64,000 nucleotides of DNA, taken from Aureivirga marina. GTDB lineage: Bacteria > Bacteroidota > Bacteroidia > Flavobacteriales > Flavobacteriaceae. The translations under genes were made by a program, and so were the position numbers. Shown in pieces: positions 28,836 through 36,489 of this stretch. A model generated the notes under the pieces. That model ran no database searches. It was given only the letters and a program-made list of their open reading frames with translations, and was not told the origin of the DNA. Every line of letters starts with the position of its first letter. The stretch's first letter is position 1. The DNA lies in the NCBI RefSeq assembly GCF_015767265.1, contig NZ_JADPIB010000003.1, forward strand, positions 310,001 through 374,000, read 5' to 3'.

Positions 28836-29695
28836 AATTAATTTATGTTTTATTCGCTTCTAGTCTATTATTTACTTCTTGTAATGAAGTAAAAAGTCAA
28901 GATAAAACAACCAAAATAGAAGAAGAAAAAATAGAGAAACAGCAAATAAATTCTCAAGGAAATACAATTAAAACACGATTTAATACTCCTGAAGGATTTG
29001 AAAGAATTGTTGTTCAAAAAAACTCTTTTGGAGATTATCTGCAAAATTTACCTTTGAAACTAGCAAATGCAATTGTAAAATATTATGATGGTTCTTTTAA
29101 ATGGAATAAAAATGTTTATGAAGCTGTAGTTGATTTAGAAATTGGAAAAAAAAATTTACATCAATGTGCAGATGCTGTGATGCGATTGCGAGCAGAATAT
29201 TTATGGAATCAAAAAAAATATGATTCTATCCATTTTAATTTTACCAATGGTTTTCGAGTGGATTATAAAAAATGGATGGAAGGAAATCGGATTGCAATTA
29301 AAGGAAATAAAACTTGGTGGAAAAAATCTGCAAAACCTTCCAATTCTTATAAAAGTTTCTGGAAATACATGGAAATTGTTTTTTCATACGCAGGAACAGC
29401 TTCTTTATCCAAAGAATTGAAAAGTATTCCATTGAAAGATTTAAAAATTGGTGATGTTTTTATTCAAGGTGGATTTCCTGGTCATGCGATAATTGTTGTT
29501 GATGTTGCTATAAACTCTCAAACAAAAGAGAAAATTTTTATGTTGGCTCAAAGTTATATGCCAGCACAAGAAACGCAAATTTTGAAAAATTTAAATAATA
29601 CAGAAAATAGTCCTTGGTATTCTTTAGATAAAATTGAAAATAAATTGAGTACACCTGAATGGACTTTTTATAAAAAAGATTTGAAGCGATTTTAA
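28832..29695 (+). CDS. DUF4846 domain lipoprotein
   Basis: The 287-residue protein has a lipoprotein signal peptide with lipobox LFTSC (Cys17). The body contains TRFNTPEGFERIVVQKNSFGDYLQNLPL, then AVVDLEIGKKNLHQCADAVMRLRAEYLW, FNFTNGFRVDYKKWMEG and the C-terminal KIGDVFIQGGFPGHAIIVVD, LAQSYMPAQE and TPEWTFYKKDLKRF. This matches my recollection of the DUF4846 family, whose C-terminal part recalls NlpC/P60-like enzymes because of the GHAIIVVD segment, but no catalytic cysteine is evident. It overlaps the frameshifted methyltransferase by four bases. Function is unknown. Confidence 0.75.
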   Translation: MKLIYVLFASSLLFTSCNEVKSQDKTTKIEEEKIEKQQINSQGNTIKTRFNTPEGFERIVVQKNSFGDYLQNLPLKLANAIVKYYDGSFKWNKNVYEAVVDLEIGKKNLHQCADAVMRLRAEYLWNQKKYDSIHFNFTNGFRVDYKKWMEGNRIAIKGNKTWWKKSAKPSNSYKSFWKYMEIVFSYAGTASLSKELKSIPLKDLKIGDVFIQGGFPGHAIIVVDVAINSQTKEKIFMLAQSYMPAQETQILKNLNNTENSPWYSLDKIENKLSTPEWTFYKKDLKRF

Positions 29696-29700
29696 TAAAA

Positions 29701-29728
29701 AAAATGATGTATTTAATACATCATTTTT
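29701..29728. terminator. Bidirectional terminator between converging genes
   Basis: aaaatgatgtatt (29701-29713) and aatacatcatttt (29715-29727) are exactly complementary around a minimal centre. It lies between stops at 29695 (plus) and 29733 (minus). Confidence 0.8.
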
Positions 29729-29732
29729 GGTT

Positions 29733-30494
29733 TTATATTTCTATTTCTAAGCCGTCATAAGCTAAAAATACGTTTTCTGGCAGTTCTCTTTCAACTTCTT
29801 CATGAAATCCAAGTTTGTGGCTAATATGCGTTAAATATGCTCTTTCAGGCTTAACTTCTTTGATAATTTCCAAAGCTTCTTCTAAATTTAAATGTGTAAA
29901 ATGATGTTCTTTTTGCAAAGCGTTAATCACCAAAACTTTTAAACCTTTAAGTTTTTCTTTTTCTTCGTTAGAAATTGATTTTAAATCTGTTACATAACAA
30001 AAATCATTAAATCTAAATCCAAAAACTTGTAAATTTCCATGAAGAAAATCAACAGGAATTATTTCTAAATTCCCTAATTGAAAAGGTTTGTTCTCAATAG
30101 AATGTTGTTGAACACTTGGAGCTCCAGGATATTTATTTTCATCGATAAAAATATAATCGAATCTTTTTTCAAAATTCTTTAAAACTCGTTTATGTGCATA
30201 AACAGGTATAGGTCCCATCTGAAAGAAGAAAGGACGAATGTCATCCATACCAGCGCTGTGGTCTGAATGTTCATGTGTAAAAAGAATTCCATTTATTTTC
30301 GAAATATTTGCTCGTAACATTTGATATCTAAAATCTGGGCCACAATCAATTATGTAACGAAAACCATCCCATTCAACAGCGATTGAACTACGTAATCTTT
30401 TATCTCTTGAATCGTCCGAAAAACAAACGGGATGTGTACTATTTATCACTGGAATTCCTTGAGATGTACCTGTTCCTAAAAATGTAACTTTCAA
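29733..30494 (-). CDS. MBL-fold metallo-hydrolase (PhnP-like)
   Basis: The 253-residue protein begins MKVTFLGTGTSQGIPVI, where the start codon is TTG. It carries the metallo-beta-lactamase metal ligands THEHSDHSAG (HxHxDH), the later LHGN histidine, and THISHKLGFH near the C-terminus, with DIRPF after the first motif. This matches the PhnP/ribonuclease-Z-like group of MBL hydrolases, whose best known member hydrolyses phosphoribosyl cyclic phosphate; no phn genes are nearby, so the substrate is open. It is divergent from the conserved gene at 30583, with 88 bases between start codons. Confidence 0.88.
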   Translation of the reverse strand: MKVTFLGTGTSQGIPVINSTHPVCFSDDSRDKRLRSSIAVEWDGFRYIIDCGPDFRYQMLRANISKINGILFTHEHSDHSAGMDDIRPFFFQMGPIPVYAHKRVLKNFEKRFDYIFIDENKYPGAPSVQQHSIENKPFQLGNLEIIPVDFLHGNLQVFGFRFNDFCYVTDLKSISNEEKEKLKGLKVLVINALQKEHHFTHLNLEEALEIIKEVKPERAYLTHISHKLGFHEEVERELPENVFLAYDGLEIEI

Positions 30495-30551
30495 AATTAT
30501 TTTTTTCTGTAAATTTAATGGCTAAATTTAAAAATTAATATTGAAAATTAG

Positions 30552-30559
30552 TACTTTTG
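30552..30559 (+). promoter_or_regulatory. -7 promoter box that fixes the start of the next gene
   Basis: TACTTTTG matches TAnnTTTG and lies 24 bases before the ATG at 30583. It would be inside the coding region if translation began at the upstream in-frame TTG at 30541, so the downstream ATG is the better start. Confidence 0.6.
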
Positions 30560-30582
30560 TATTAAAATATAAAGTAAACAAA

Positions 30583-32040
30583 ATGGCTCTAAAAATAAAA
30601 GGAGATAAAGAAATATCACACGTTCCTTCTATAAAAAGAAAGGCGTTGCAGATTAATTTGAATGAGAATATTTATGGAACTTTTGCTGAAATTGGTGCTG
30701 GACAAGAAACGGTTCGAAATTTTTTCAGAGCTGGAGGAGCTTCTGGTACGATTGCAAAAACAATGAGTGCCTATGATAAAGATTTCTCAGATGCAATTTA
30801 CGGTGTTGAAGATGATAAAAGATATGTAACGGAGAATCGTCTTAAAAAAATGCTTTCACACGAAATAGAGCTAGTGGAAGAAAGATTAAGTAGAGACAAA
30901 CATCCAAATAAAATTTTCTTTGCATATGCAAATACTGTTACAACTATTGATTTTGCTAAAAAATTTAAAGGTCATGGTTGGTTAGGAATTAGATTTCAAT
31001 TAGATCCATTAGAAGATTATAATGAAATCATTATGCATGTTCGTTTTAAAGAGAATGATGCAAAATTACAGCAGGAAACGTTAGGTACTTTAGGTGTAAA
31101 CTTAATTTACGGAGCGTTTTATTTAAATGATAATCCAAAAGAGTTATTAAAATCTTTCTACGATAATTTACATAAAGACCAGATTGAAATTGATATGATT
31201 AATTTCTCTGGACCAAGATTTACATATGTAGACAATCGTTTAATGAGTTTGCAATTAGTGAAGAATGGAATGACAAATGCTGTGATGTTCGGACCTGATG
31301 GAAATAACTTATTACCTGCACAACAATTATACAAAGCTAATATTTTAGCATTAAGAGGAAGTTTCCGTCCTGTAACAAAAGTAAACATGGATATGTTTGA
31401 AAAAGCAAGAGACATGTTTTTACAGGAAAAAAGAGTAGATAAAGATAAAACTAAAGTTATTTTTGAAATTACGCTTACAAACTTAAGAGCGGAAGGAAAA
31501 ATTAACGAAAGAGATTTCTTAGACAGAGCAGAATTACTTTGTTCTCTTGGACAATATGTAATGATTACAAACTTCCAAGAATACTATAAACTTGTAGAAT
31601 ATTTCTCTGAATTTACAAAAGCTCGTATGGCACTTGCAATGGGAGTTTATAATTTAGTTCAAATTTTTGACGAGAAATATTATAGAAATTTAAGTGGAGG
31701 AATTTTAGAAGCATTTGGTAAATTATTCTTTAAAGATTTAAAAATTTACTTATACCCTCTACAAAATCAAGAAACTGGAGAACTTAGCACAAGTGAAAAC
31801 TTAAAAGTACATCCTCGTATGAAAGAACTTTATAAGTACTTTAAATACAATGGAAAAGTTTTAGATATTGAAAATTACAATCCTGAAATTTTAAATGTAT
31901 TTTCAAGAAATGTACTTCGTATGATTTCTGAAGGTGAAGAAGGATGGGAAGAAATGTTACCAGAAGGTGTAGCTGAGATTATCAAAGCTGAAAAATTATT
32001 TGGATACTCTAAAAGAAAATTTATCAAAATTGATAAATAA
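30583..32040 (+). CDS. Conserved Bacteroidota protein of unknown function
   Basis: With the ATG at 30583 the protein has 485 residues and begins MALKIKGDKEISHVPSIKRK. It is cytoplasmic: no signal peptide or membrane segment. Strongly conserved-looking blocks are NENIYGTFAEIGAGQETVRNFFRAGGASGT, FAYANTVTT, GWLGIRFQ, RGSFRPVTKVNMDMFE and HPRMKELYKYFKYNGKV. From memory, relatives occur throughout Flavobacteriaceae and sometimes carry inherited names such as TonB-dependent receptor or nicotinate-nucleotide adenylyltransferase; I see neither a plug/barrel nor a nucleotidyltransferase motif, so those names look wrong. Transcribed rightwards ahead of the ECF sigma operon with a 57-base gap, probably separately. 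Confidence 0.6.
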   Translation: MALKIKGDKEISHVPSIKRKALQINLNENIYGTFAEIGAGQETVRNFFRAGGASGTIAKTMSAYDKDFSDAIYGVEDDKRYVTENRLKKMLSHEIELVEERLSRDKHPNKIFFAYANTVTTIDFAKKFKGHGWLGIRFQLDPLEDYNEIIMHVRFKENDAKLQQETLGTLGVNLIYGAFYLNDNPKELLKSFYDNLHKDQIEIDMINFSGPRFTYVDNRLMSLQLVKNGMTNAVMFGPDGNNLLPAQQLYKANILALRGSFRPVTKVNMDMFEKARDMFLQEKRVDKDKTKVIFEITLTNLRAEGKINERDFLDRAELLCSLGQYVMITNFQEYYKLVEYFSEFTKARMALAMGVYNLVQIFDEKYYRNLSGGILEAFGKLFFKDLKIYLYPLQNQETGELSTSENLKVHPRMKELYKYFKYNGKVLDIENYNPEILNVFSRNVLRMISEGEEGWEEMLPEGVAEIIKAEKLFGYSKRKFIKIDK

Positions 32041-32097
32041 ATTTTAAAGTTCTTTAAACCTTTTGTAAATTAAATAGTCTAAACCAAAAAATGTTAA

Positions 32098-32643
32098 TTG
32101 GTGATAGACGAAAAAAAGTTAATACAAGAATTAAAACACCCGAAAAGTAAAGAAAAAGCTTTTCGGGTGTTAATTTCTGTTTATAAAGAGCGATTATACT
32201 GGCATATAAGAAAAATTGTTATCTCCCATGATGATGCTGATGATGTACTCCAAAATACTTTTATCAAAGTTTTTAAAAACATCGAAAACTTTAAAGAAGA
32301 AAGTAAACTCTATTCATGGATGTACAGAATTGCTACAAACGAATCCATTACGTTTATAAATAAAAGAGCAAAACAAAAAAATATTTCTTTAGAAGAAATG
32401 CAAACAAAAATGATTGATAATTTGGAAAGTGACTCTTATTTTGAAGGAGATCATGCGCAAATTCAATTACAAAAAGCGATTTCTCGTCTTCCACAAAAAC
32501 AACAATTGGTTTTTAACATGAAATATTTTGATGATTTAAAATATCAAGAAATTGCAGATATTTTAGAAACTTCTGTAGGTGCTTTAAAAGCATCCTATCA
32601 TCATGCGGTTAAAAAAATCGAAGAATTTTTAAGAACAAATTAA
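32098..32643 (+). CDS. ECF-type RNA polymerase sigma factor
   Basis: The protein has about 181 residues. Region 2 is seen as HDDADDVLQNTFIKVFKNI and KLYSWMYRIATNESITFINKRAK, and region 4 as AISRLPQKQQLVFNMKYFDDLKYQEIADIL with a helix-turn-helix ending in LKASYHHAVKKIEEFL. The start must be the TTG at 32098 or the GTG at 32101, because the nearby ATG at 32091 is out of frame. It is followed by a one-membrane-span protein (30-base gap) and a periplasmic protein (6-base gap), the usual order sigma, anti-sigma, sensor. No TAnnTTTG box is seen upstream, which would fit an autoregulated ECF promoter. Confidence 0.92.
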   Translation: MVIDEKKLIQELKHPKSKEKAFRVLISVYKERLYWHIRKIVISHDDADDVLQNTFIKVFKNIENFKEESKLYSWMYRIATNESITFINKRAKQKNISLEEMQTKMIDNLESDSYFEGDHAQIQLQKAISRLPQKQQLVFNMKYFDDLKYQEIADILETSVGALKASYHHAVKKIEEFLRTN

Positions 32644-32673
32644 ACCTTCCTTATAACAGATAGTCAAAAGAGT

Positions 32674-33234
32674 ATGAAAAAAGATGATAAACATAATGAT
32701 TTTTTAAATAGAGAAAAAGATTTATATCAAAAAAATGGATTCTCTACACCAGATGCTTATTTTGAATCATTTGAAGATGACCTTATGTCTAAAATTCTGG
32801 AAGAAGAAATTAAAGAAAAATCATCTACGAAAACAGGAATGAAAGTTCCAGATTTATATTTCGACTCTTTAGAGGAAAAAATATTTGAGAATTTACCTAA
32901 AGAAGAAAAGAAATCAAAAATACGATTTTTAAATACTTCTAATTTCTATAGATTTGCAAGTGTTGCAGCTGCTGCAATTCTAATTATTTGGATTATGACA
33001 ACGAAAAAAGAACAAAATTCCTTAAATTTTGATTCTATTTCTAATAATGAATTAAATAATTGGGTTACTAATGAAACTGGTGATTTAGGAACTTATGAAT
33101 TAGCTGCTTTATACGAAGATAATGAGGATCTTTTAGGACAAGATATACTTTTCACTAATACTATTAGTGACGAAGATTTAGAATTATATTTAAACGATAT
33201 TGAAATAGAAGATTTATTGGATTCTGAAAATTAA
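32674..33234 (+). CDS. Putative anti-sigma factor, single membrane span
   Basis: The 186-residue protein has a charged N-terminal cytoplasmic part of about 90 residues with two copies of a motif, TPDAYFESFEDDLMSKIL (24-41) and VPDLYFDSLEEKIFENL (58-74), a single hydrophobic segment at about 92-109 (ASVAAAAILIIWIMTT) and a C-terminal acidic part outside. The position directly after an ECF sigma gene and this topology suggest an anti-sigma factor, but the usual zinc-binding HxxxCxxC motif is absent. The two repeated aromatic motifs may be the sigma-contacting elements; this is inference. Confidence 0.6.
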   Translation: MKKDDKHNDFLNREKDLYQKNGFSTPDAYFESFEDDLMSKILEEEIKEKSSTKTGMKVPDLYFDSLEEKIFENLPKEEKKSKIRFLNTSNFYRFASVAAAAILIIWIMTTKKEQNSLNFDSISNNELNNWVTNETGDLGTYELAALYEDNEDLLGQDILFTNTISDEDLELYLNDIEIEDLLDSEN

Positions 33235-33240
33235 ATCATA

Positions 33241-33741
33241 ATGAAAGTACACATTTACATAGTAACATTTTTCTTGTTCATTTTTACTTCTTATCAAGTA
33301 AATGCACAAAGACCACCTCGCCCACATCCTCCTGGAAAAATGTCTAAGGAGCGAATGGAAAAAATTAGAGCTCTTAAAGTAGCTTACATCACTGAAACAT
33401 TGGATTTATCAGTGAAAGAAGCACAAGAATTTTGGCCTTTGTATAATGCTTATGAAGATAAACATGATGAAAATAGAAAAAAAGAACATCGTGTTTTTAA
33501 AAAAATAAAAGAAGCAGATAGTTTTTCTGAAACTGAAGCAAAAAAACTATTAATTGATATAGAGAATATTGAACAACGAAATTATACAAGTAAGGTAGAA
33601 TTTTACAAGAAAATTCAGCAAATTTTACCTCCAAAAAAAATTGTATTATTGAGAAAGGCGGAAATTGATTTTAATCGAAAACTCTTAAAACAGTTTAAAC
33701 TTCGACATAGAAATCAAATTCAAGAACGTTATAAAAAGTAA
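33241..33741 (+). CDS. Periplasmic sensor-like protein of the ECF sigma operon
   Basis: The 166-residue protein has a signal peptide (to about residue 22, VNAQ) followed by a proline-rich stretch RPPRPHPPGK and a long helical part: YITETLDLSVKEAQEFWPLYNAYEDKHDENRK and EQRNYTSKVEFYKKIQQILPPKK. This pattern (L-x-L-x-x-x-x-A-x-x-F-W-P-x-Y) is typical of the small helical proteins annotated as sensors of ECF-type sigma factors in Flavobacteriaceae and recalls CpxP/Spy-like and CnrX-like proteins. It ends the three-gene operon. The signal it responds to is unknown. Confidence 0.7.
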   Translation: MKVHIYIVTFFLFIFTSYQVNAQRPPRPHPPGKMSKERMEKIRALKVAYITETLDLSVKEAQEFWPLYNAYEDKHDENRKKEHRVFKKIKEADSFSETEAKKLLIDIENIEQRNYTSKVEFYKKIQQILPPKKIVLLRKAEIDFNRKLLKQFKLRHRNQIQERYKK

Positions 33742-33742
33742 T

Positions 33743-33771
33743 AAAAGCCGAATGAATCGGCTTTTTTTATT
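33743..33771. terminator. Bidirectional terminator after the sigma operon
   Basis: aaaagccga (33743-33751) and tcggctttt (33757-33765) form a 9-bp stem with a 5-base loop followed by T. It also serves the cobU gene, which ends at 33767. Confidence 0.85.
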
Positions 33772-34270
33772 TTAATCGCATTGGTAACCCTGAAACGATA
33801 AAATACGCTTCGTTTGCCAATCTTCCAATTTCTTGATTCACCCAACCTTGTAATTCGGTAAATTTCCTGCCAACATGCGTTTGCGCATGTAATCCCATTC
33901 CAATTTCATTTGAAATAATGATAATTGTCGCTTTCTTTTCACTTAATTTAAAAAGTTCTTTTTTAGCAATAATCAAACACTTTTCAAAATCGTTTTTATG
34001 ATCTGAAATAAGATTTGTCAACCAAAGTGTCACACAATCTATAACAACCACAGAATGTTCTGGAATTACATTTACTAAATTAATTTCCTCTTCAATTGTT
34101 GTCCAATTTTCATCTCTATCTGAAATATGACGATCTACTCTTTCTTGAAAATCTGTATCCCAAATTCTTGAAGTTGCCAAATAATAAGGTTTTTCTGTTA
34201 TTTTTTTTGCATATTTTTCTGCAAAACTACTTTTCCCAGAACGTTCTCCTCCAGTTATATAACAAATCAT
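33767..34270 (-). CDS. cobU: Adenosylcobinamide kinase / adenosylcobinamide-phosphate guanylyltransferase
   Basis: The 167-residue protein has the CobU/CobP P-loop near the N-terminus, ITGGERSGKSSFAE (5-18), then YLATSRIWDTDFQERVDRHISDR, VVVIDCVTLWLTNLI, IIISNEIGMGL and GRKFTELQGWVNQEIGRLANEAYFIVSGLPMRLK. CobU phosphorylates adenosylcobinamide and then transfers GMP, an early step of the nucleotide-loop assembly used when cobinamide is salvaged. Length is slightly below the usual 170-185. It is transcribed away from the cobalamin riboswitch and receptor genes; no other cob gene lies in the window. The 5' region to the riboswitch is 166 bases long. Confidence 0.93.
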   Translation of the reverse strand: MICYITGGERSGKSSFAEKYAKKITEKPYYLATSRIWDTDFQERVDRHISDRDENWTTIEEEINLVNVIPEHSVVVIDCVTLWLTNLISDHKNDFEKCLIIAKKELFKLSEKKATIIIISNEIGMGLHAQTHVGRKFTELQGWVNQEIGRLANEAYFIVSGLPMRLK

Positions 34271-34436
34271 ATCGTTTTATTTTTTTATAAAATTTAGTCA
34301 TTTTTTCTATGACTTTTAATTCTTTTGCTTTTTTCTTTTCAAAAAAACTGCAATAAAATAATTTTATCTAAAATATCAAATAATTAAAAAATTTGAATTA
34401 CATTCGCCGAAGTTTTTGGTGTACCAATTAAATTGG

Positions 34437-34473
34437 TTTTAAGAATTAATAAAATTCTTGTTAATTCTTAAAA
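34437..34473 (+). other. 13-bp hairpin overlapping the 5' edge of the cobalamin riboswitch
   Basis: ttttaagaattaa (34437-34449) and ttaattcttaaaa (34461-34473) are perfectly complementary and enclose an 11-base loop that itself contains aattctt. The right arm includes the four A of the conserved AAAAGGGAA element of the riboswitch. Just upstream, ccaatt-a-aattgg (34424-34436) is a further small palindrome. Pairing is seen in sequence; any role as an alternative structure is inference. Confidence 0.55.
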
Positions 34474-34614
34474 GGGAATTATGTGAAAATCATAAGCTGT
34501 CCCCGCAACTGTAAGCTAGAAAAATTATCAGATAAAAAATCCACTGTTTTTTAAATGGGAAGGAATTTGATAAAATGCAAGCCAGGAGACCTGCCAAAAA
34601 CTAAGTTAAGAACA
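34458..34614 (+). promoter_or_regulatory. Adenosylcobalamin riboswitch
   Basis: The conserved blocks appear in order: AAAAGGGAA (34470-34478), GTGAAAATCATAAGCTGTCCC with CCCGCAACTGTAAGC (34483-34515), CCACTG and ATGGGAAGG (34541-34563), and the B12 box GCAAGCCAGGAGACCTGCC (34577-34595). Outer strands ttgtt/aacaa can close a P1-like helix near 34459 and 34613. The start codon of the TonB-dependent receptor lies 31 bases after the riboswitch, so control of translation initiation is plausible; no terminator hairpin with T-run is visible between them. This is a vitamin B12 sensor that should repress receptor synthesis when cobalamin is plentiful. Confidence 0.93.
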
Positions 34615-34644
34615 ACTTTCGGGTGAAAGGTTAAGTGAACAAAC

Positions 34645-36486
34645 ATGAACAAAACAAGAAATTTTATACTATTTTTTGTAGTATTTTTGCTACAATTATT
34701 TTCTTTCGCACAAACTTCACAATCTAAAGATAGCATTCAGCAATTAGAAGAAGTTACTATCACAGGAATCAAATTACGCGATTTTTCTTCTGGTTTAAAC
34801 ATTTATAATTTCAAAAAAGTAGAATTAGAAAAAAACACAAAATCTTTGGGAAATTTCCTACAAGAAAATACTTCCATTTATTTAAAATCTTATTCCAATT
34901 CTATGTTGTCTTCTATTTCTTTTAGAGGAACTTCTTCTTCGCAAACTTCAGTTGTTTGGAACGGAATTCCAATTAATTCTTTTATGAATGGACAGACAGA
35001 TTTTAATACTGTTTTCACGAATAGTATAGATCAAATTTCAGTTCGTGAAGGTGGAGGAAGTGTAATTTATGGCTCTGGAGCAATTGGTGGAACAATTCTT
35101 TTAGAAAACACCTTTGCTTTTTATGATAAATTTAAAAATCAAATTAGTGCAACTGTTGGAAGTTTTGATACTTATAAAACAAGATATCAATTGGATTTTG
35201 CAACGGAAAAATTTGCGATTAAATTTTCAGCAAATGCATTTAAATCTGAAAATGATTATAAATTTTTAGGAACTTCTAAAAAAAATAATGGAAGTTATGA
35301 AGGTTTAAATATTGGATTAAATGTTGCTACAAAAATTAATTCTAAAAATACTTTAAAGTTTTATTCTCTAGGAAATTTATTAGATCGAAACCTTTCTTCT
35401 ACCCTTTTTAATAAAGCAAGAGATAAACAAAAAGATGAAAATCTTCGAACTTTACTGGAATGGAATTTCATTTCAGAAAAAAGTAATTCAAATTTAAAAT
35501 TTGGTTTTATTCAAGATTTATATCAATATTTTTCTAATAGAGAAAATGAAAATCATGATTTTGGAAAAGGAAGAACTTTTATTTCGAAATACGATTTTAT
35601 CCATAAAGTCTCAGAAAAAATTAAAGCAGGAATTGGTGTCGAATACACAAAAAATTGGAGTGACGGAACTGTAGAAAGTCACCAACGAAATACTTATGCT
35701 TCTTATTTTTTATTTAGACACTATTTAACCAACAAATTTGATTATGGTGTAAATATTCGAAAGGAATGGACAAAATCTTATGAGGTTCCTTTCGTTTATG
35801 CTATTGATTTTTCTTATCAAATTCTTCCATTTTATACAATTAAATCAAGTGCTTCTACAAATTTCAGAACACCAACTTTCAACGATTTATATTGGCCAAA
35901 TCAAGGAAATCCAGATTTAAAACCAGAAGATTCAAAACAAATAGAAATTGGGAACTATTTTCAGTTTAAAAACTTTCATTTTAATTTAACAACTTATTTA
36001 ATTCAAAGCAAAAATATGATTCAGTGGAAACCTACAGGAAATGTTTGGAAACCAATTAATGTTGCTGAAATGAAAGGTCATGGAATTCAGTTTTCAGGAA
36101 TGTATAAATATACATTTGGAAATCATCAATTTAAATTGAATACAAACTTTAGTTATACCGTTTCAAAAGATGCTGAATTAGATACACAACTAATGTATGT
36201 TCCATTATTTAAAACAACAGAATCTTTTACTTATTCTTATAAATCTTTCAGTTTTAATTACCAGTTTTTATGGACTGATTCAGTAAAAAATCTTACAAAT
36301 AGTGATCAAAAAATTGATAGTTTTAATGTCTCTAATATCTCATTTTTTTATAACTTCTTGCTTCAAAAAAACAGTTTAGACATTGGACTTGAAATGGATA
36401 ATATTTACAATACACCTTATACGGTTGTTTATAATCGACCGATGCCAAATAGAAATTTTCAATTAACACTTACATATAAATTTTAG
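34645..36486 (+). CDS. btuB: TonB-dependent outer-membrane receptor, BtuB-like
   Basis: The 613-residue protein has a signal peptide (ending around FAQTSQ), then a plug domain with EEVTITGIKLRDFSSGLN as TonB-box-like start, SFRGTSSSQTSVVWNGIPINSFMNGQTDFNTV and VREGGGSVIYGSGAIGGTILLE. The rest is a 22-strand-type beta-barrel ending in the aromatic FQLTLTYKF, as required for outer-membrane insertion. Its size matches BtuB (about 600) rather than the larger SusC-type receptors. The cobalamin riboswitch directly upstream and the BtuG-like lipoprotein three bases downstream identify the substrate as a corrinoid. Energy must come from TonB/ExbBD encoded elsewhere. Confidence 0.88.
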   Translation: MNKTRNFILFFVVFLLQLFSFAQTSQSKDSIQQLEEVTITGIKLRDFSSGLNIYNFKKVELEKNTKSLGNFLQENTSIYLKSYSNSMLSSISFRGTSSSQTSVVWNGIPINSFMNGQTDFNTVFTNSIDQISVREGGGSVIYGSGAIGGTILLENTFAFYDKFKNQISATVGSFDTYKTRYQLDFATEKFAIKFSANAFKSENDYKFLGTSKKNNGSYEGLNIGLNVATKINSKNTLKFYSLGNLLDRNLSSTLFNKARDKQKDENLRTLLEWNFISEKSNSNLKFGFIQDLYQYFSNRENENHDFGKGRTFISKYDFIHKVSEKIKAGIGVEYTKNWSDGTVESHQRNTYASYFLFRHYLTNKFDYGVNIRKEWTKSYEVPFVYAIDFSYQILPFYTIKSSASTNFRTPTFNDLYWPNQGNPDLKPEDSKQIEIGNYFQFKNFHFNLTTYLIQSKNMIQWKPTGNVWKPINVAEMKGHGIQFSGMYKYTFGNHQFKLNTNFSYTVSKDAELDTQLMYVPLFKTTESFTYSYKSFSFNYQFLWTDSVKNLTNSDQKIDSFNVSNISFFYNFLLQKNSLDIGLEMDNIYNTPYTVVYNRPMPNRNFQLTLTYKF

Positions 36487-36489
36487 ACC

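Noticed and set aside
30541-30582. 14-residue N-terminal extension (TTG start) of the conserved 485-residue protein
   Set aside because: It contains the consensus -7 box TACTTTTG at 30552-30559, so transcription probably starts inside it.
32091-32093. ATG as start of the ECF sigma factor
   Set aside because: It is out of frame with the sigma factor coding sequence; TTG 32098 or GTG 32101 must be used.
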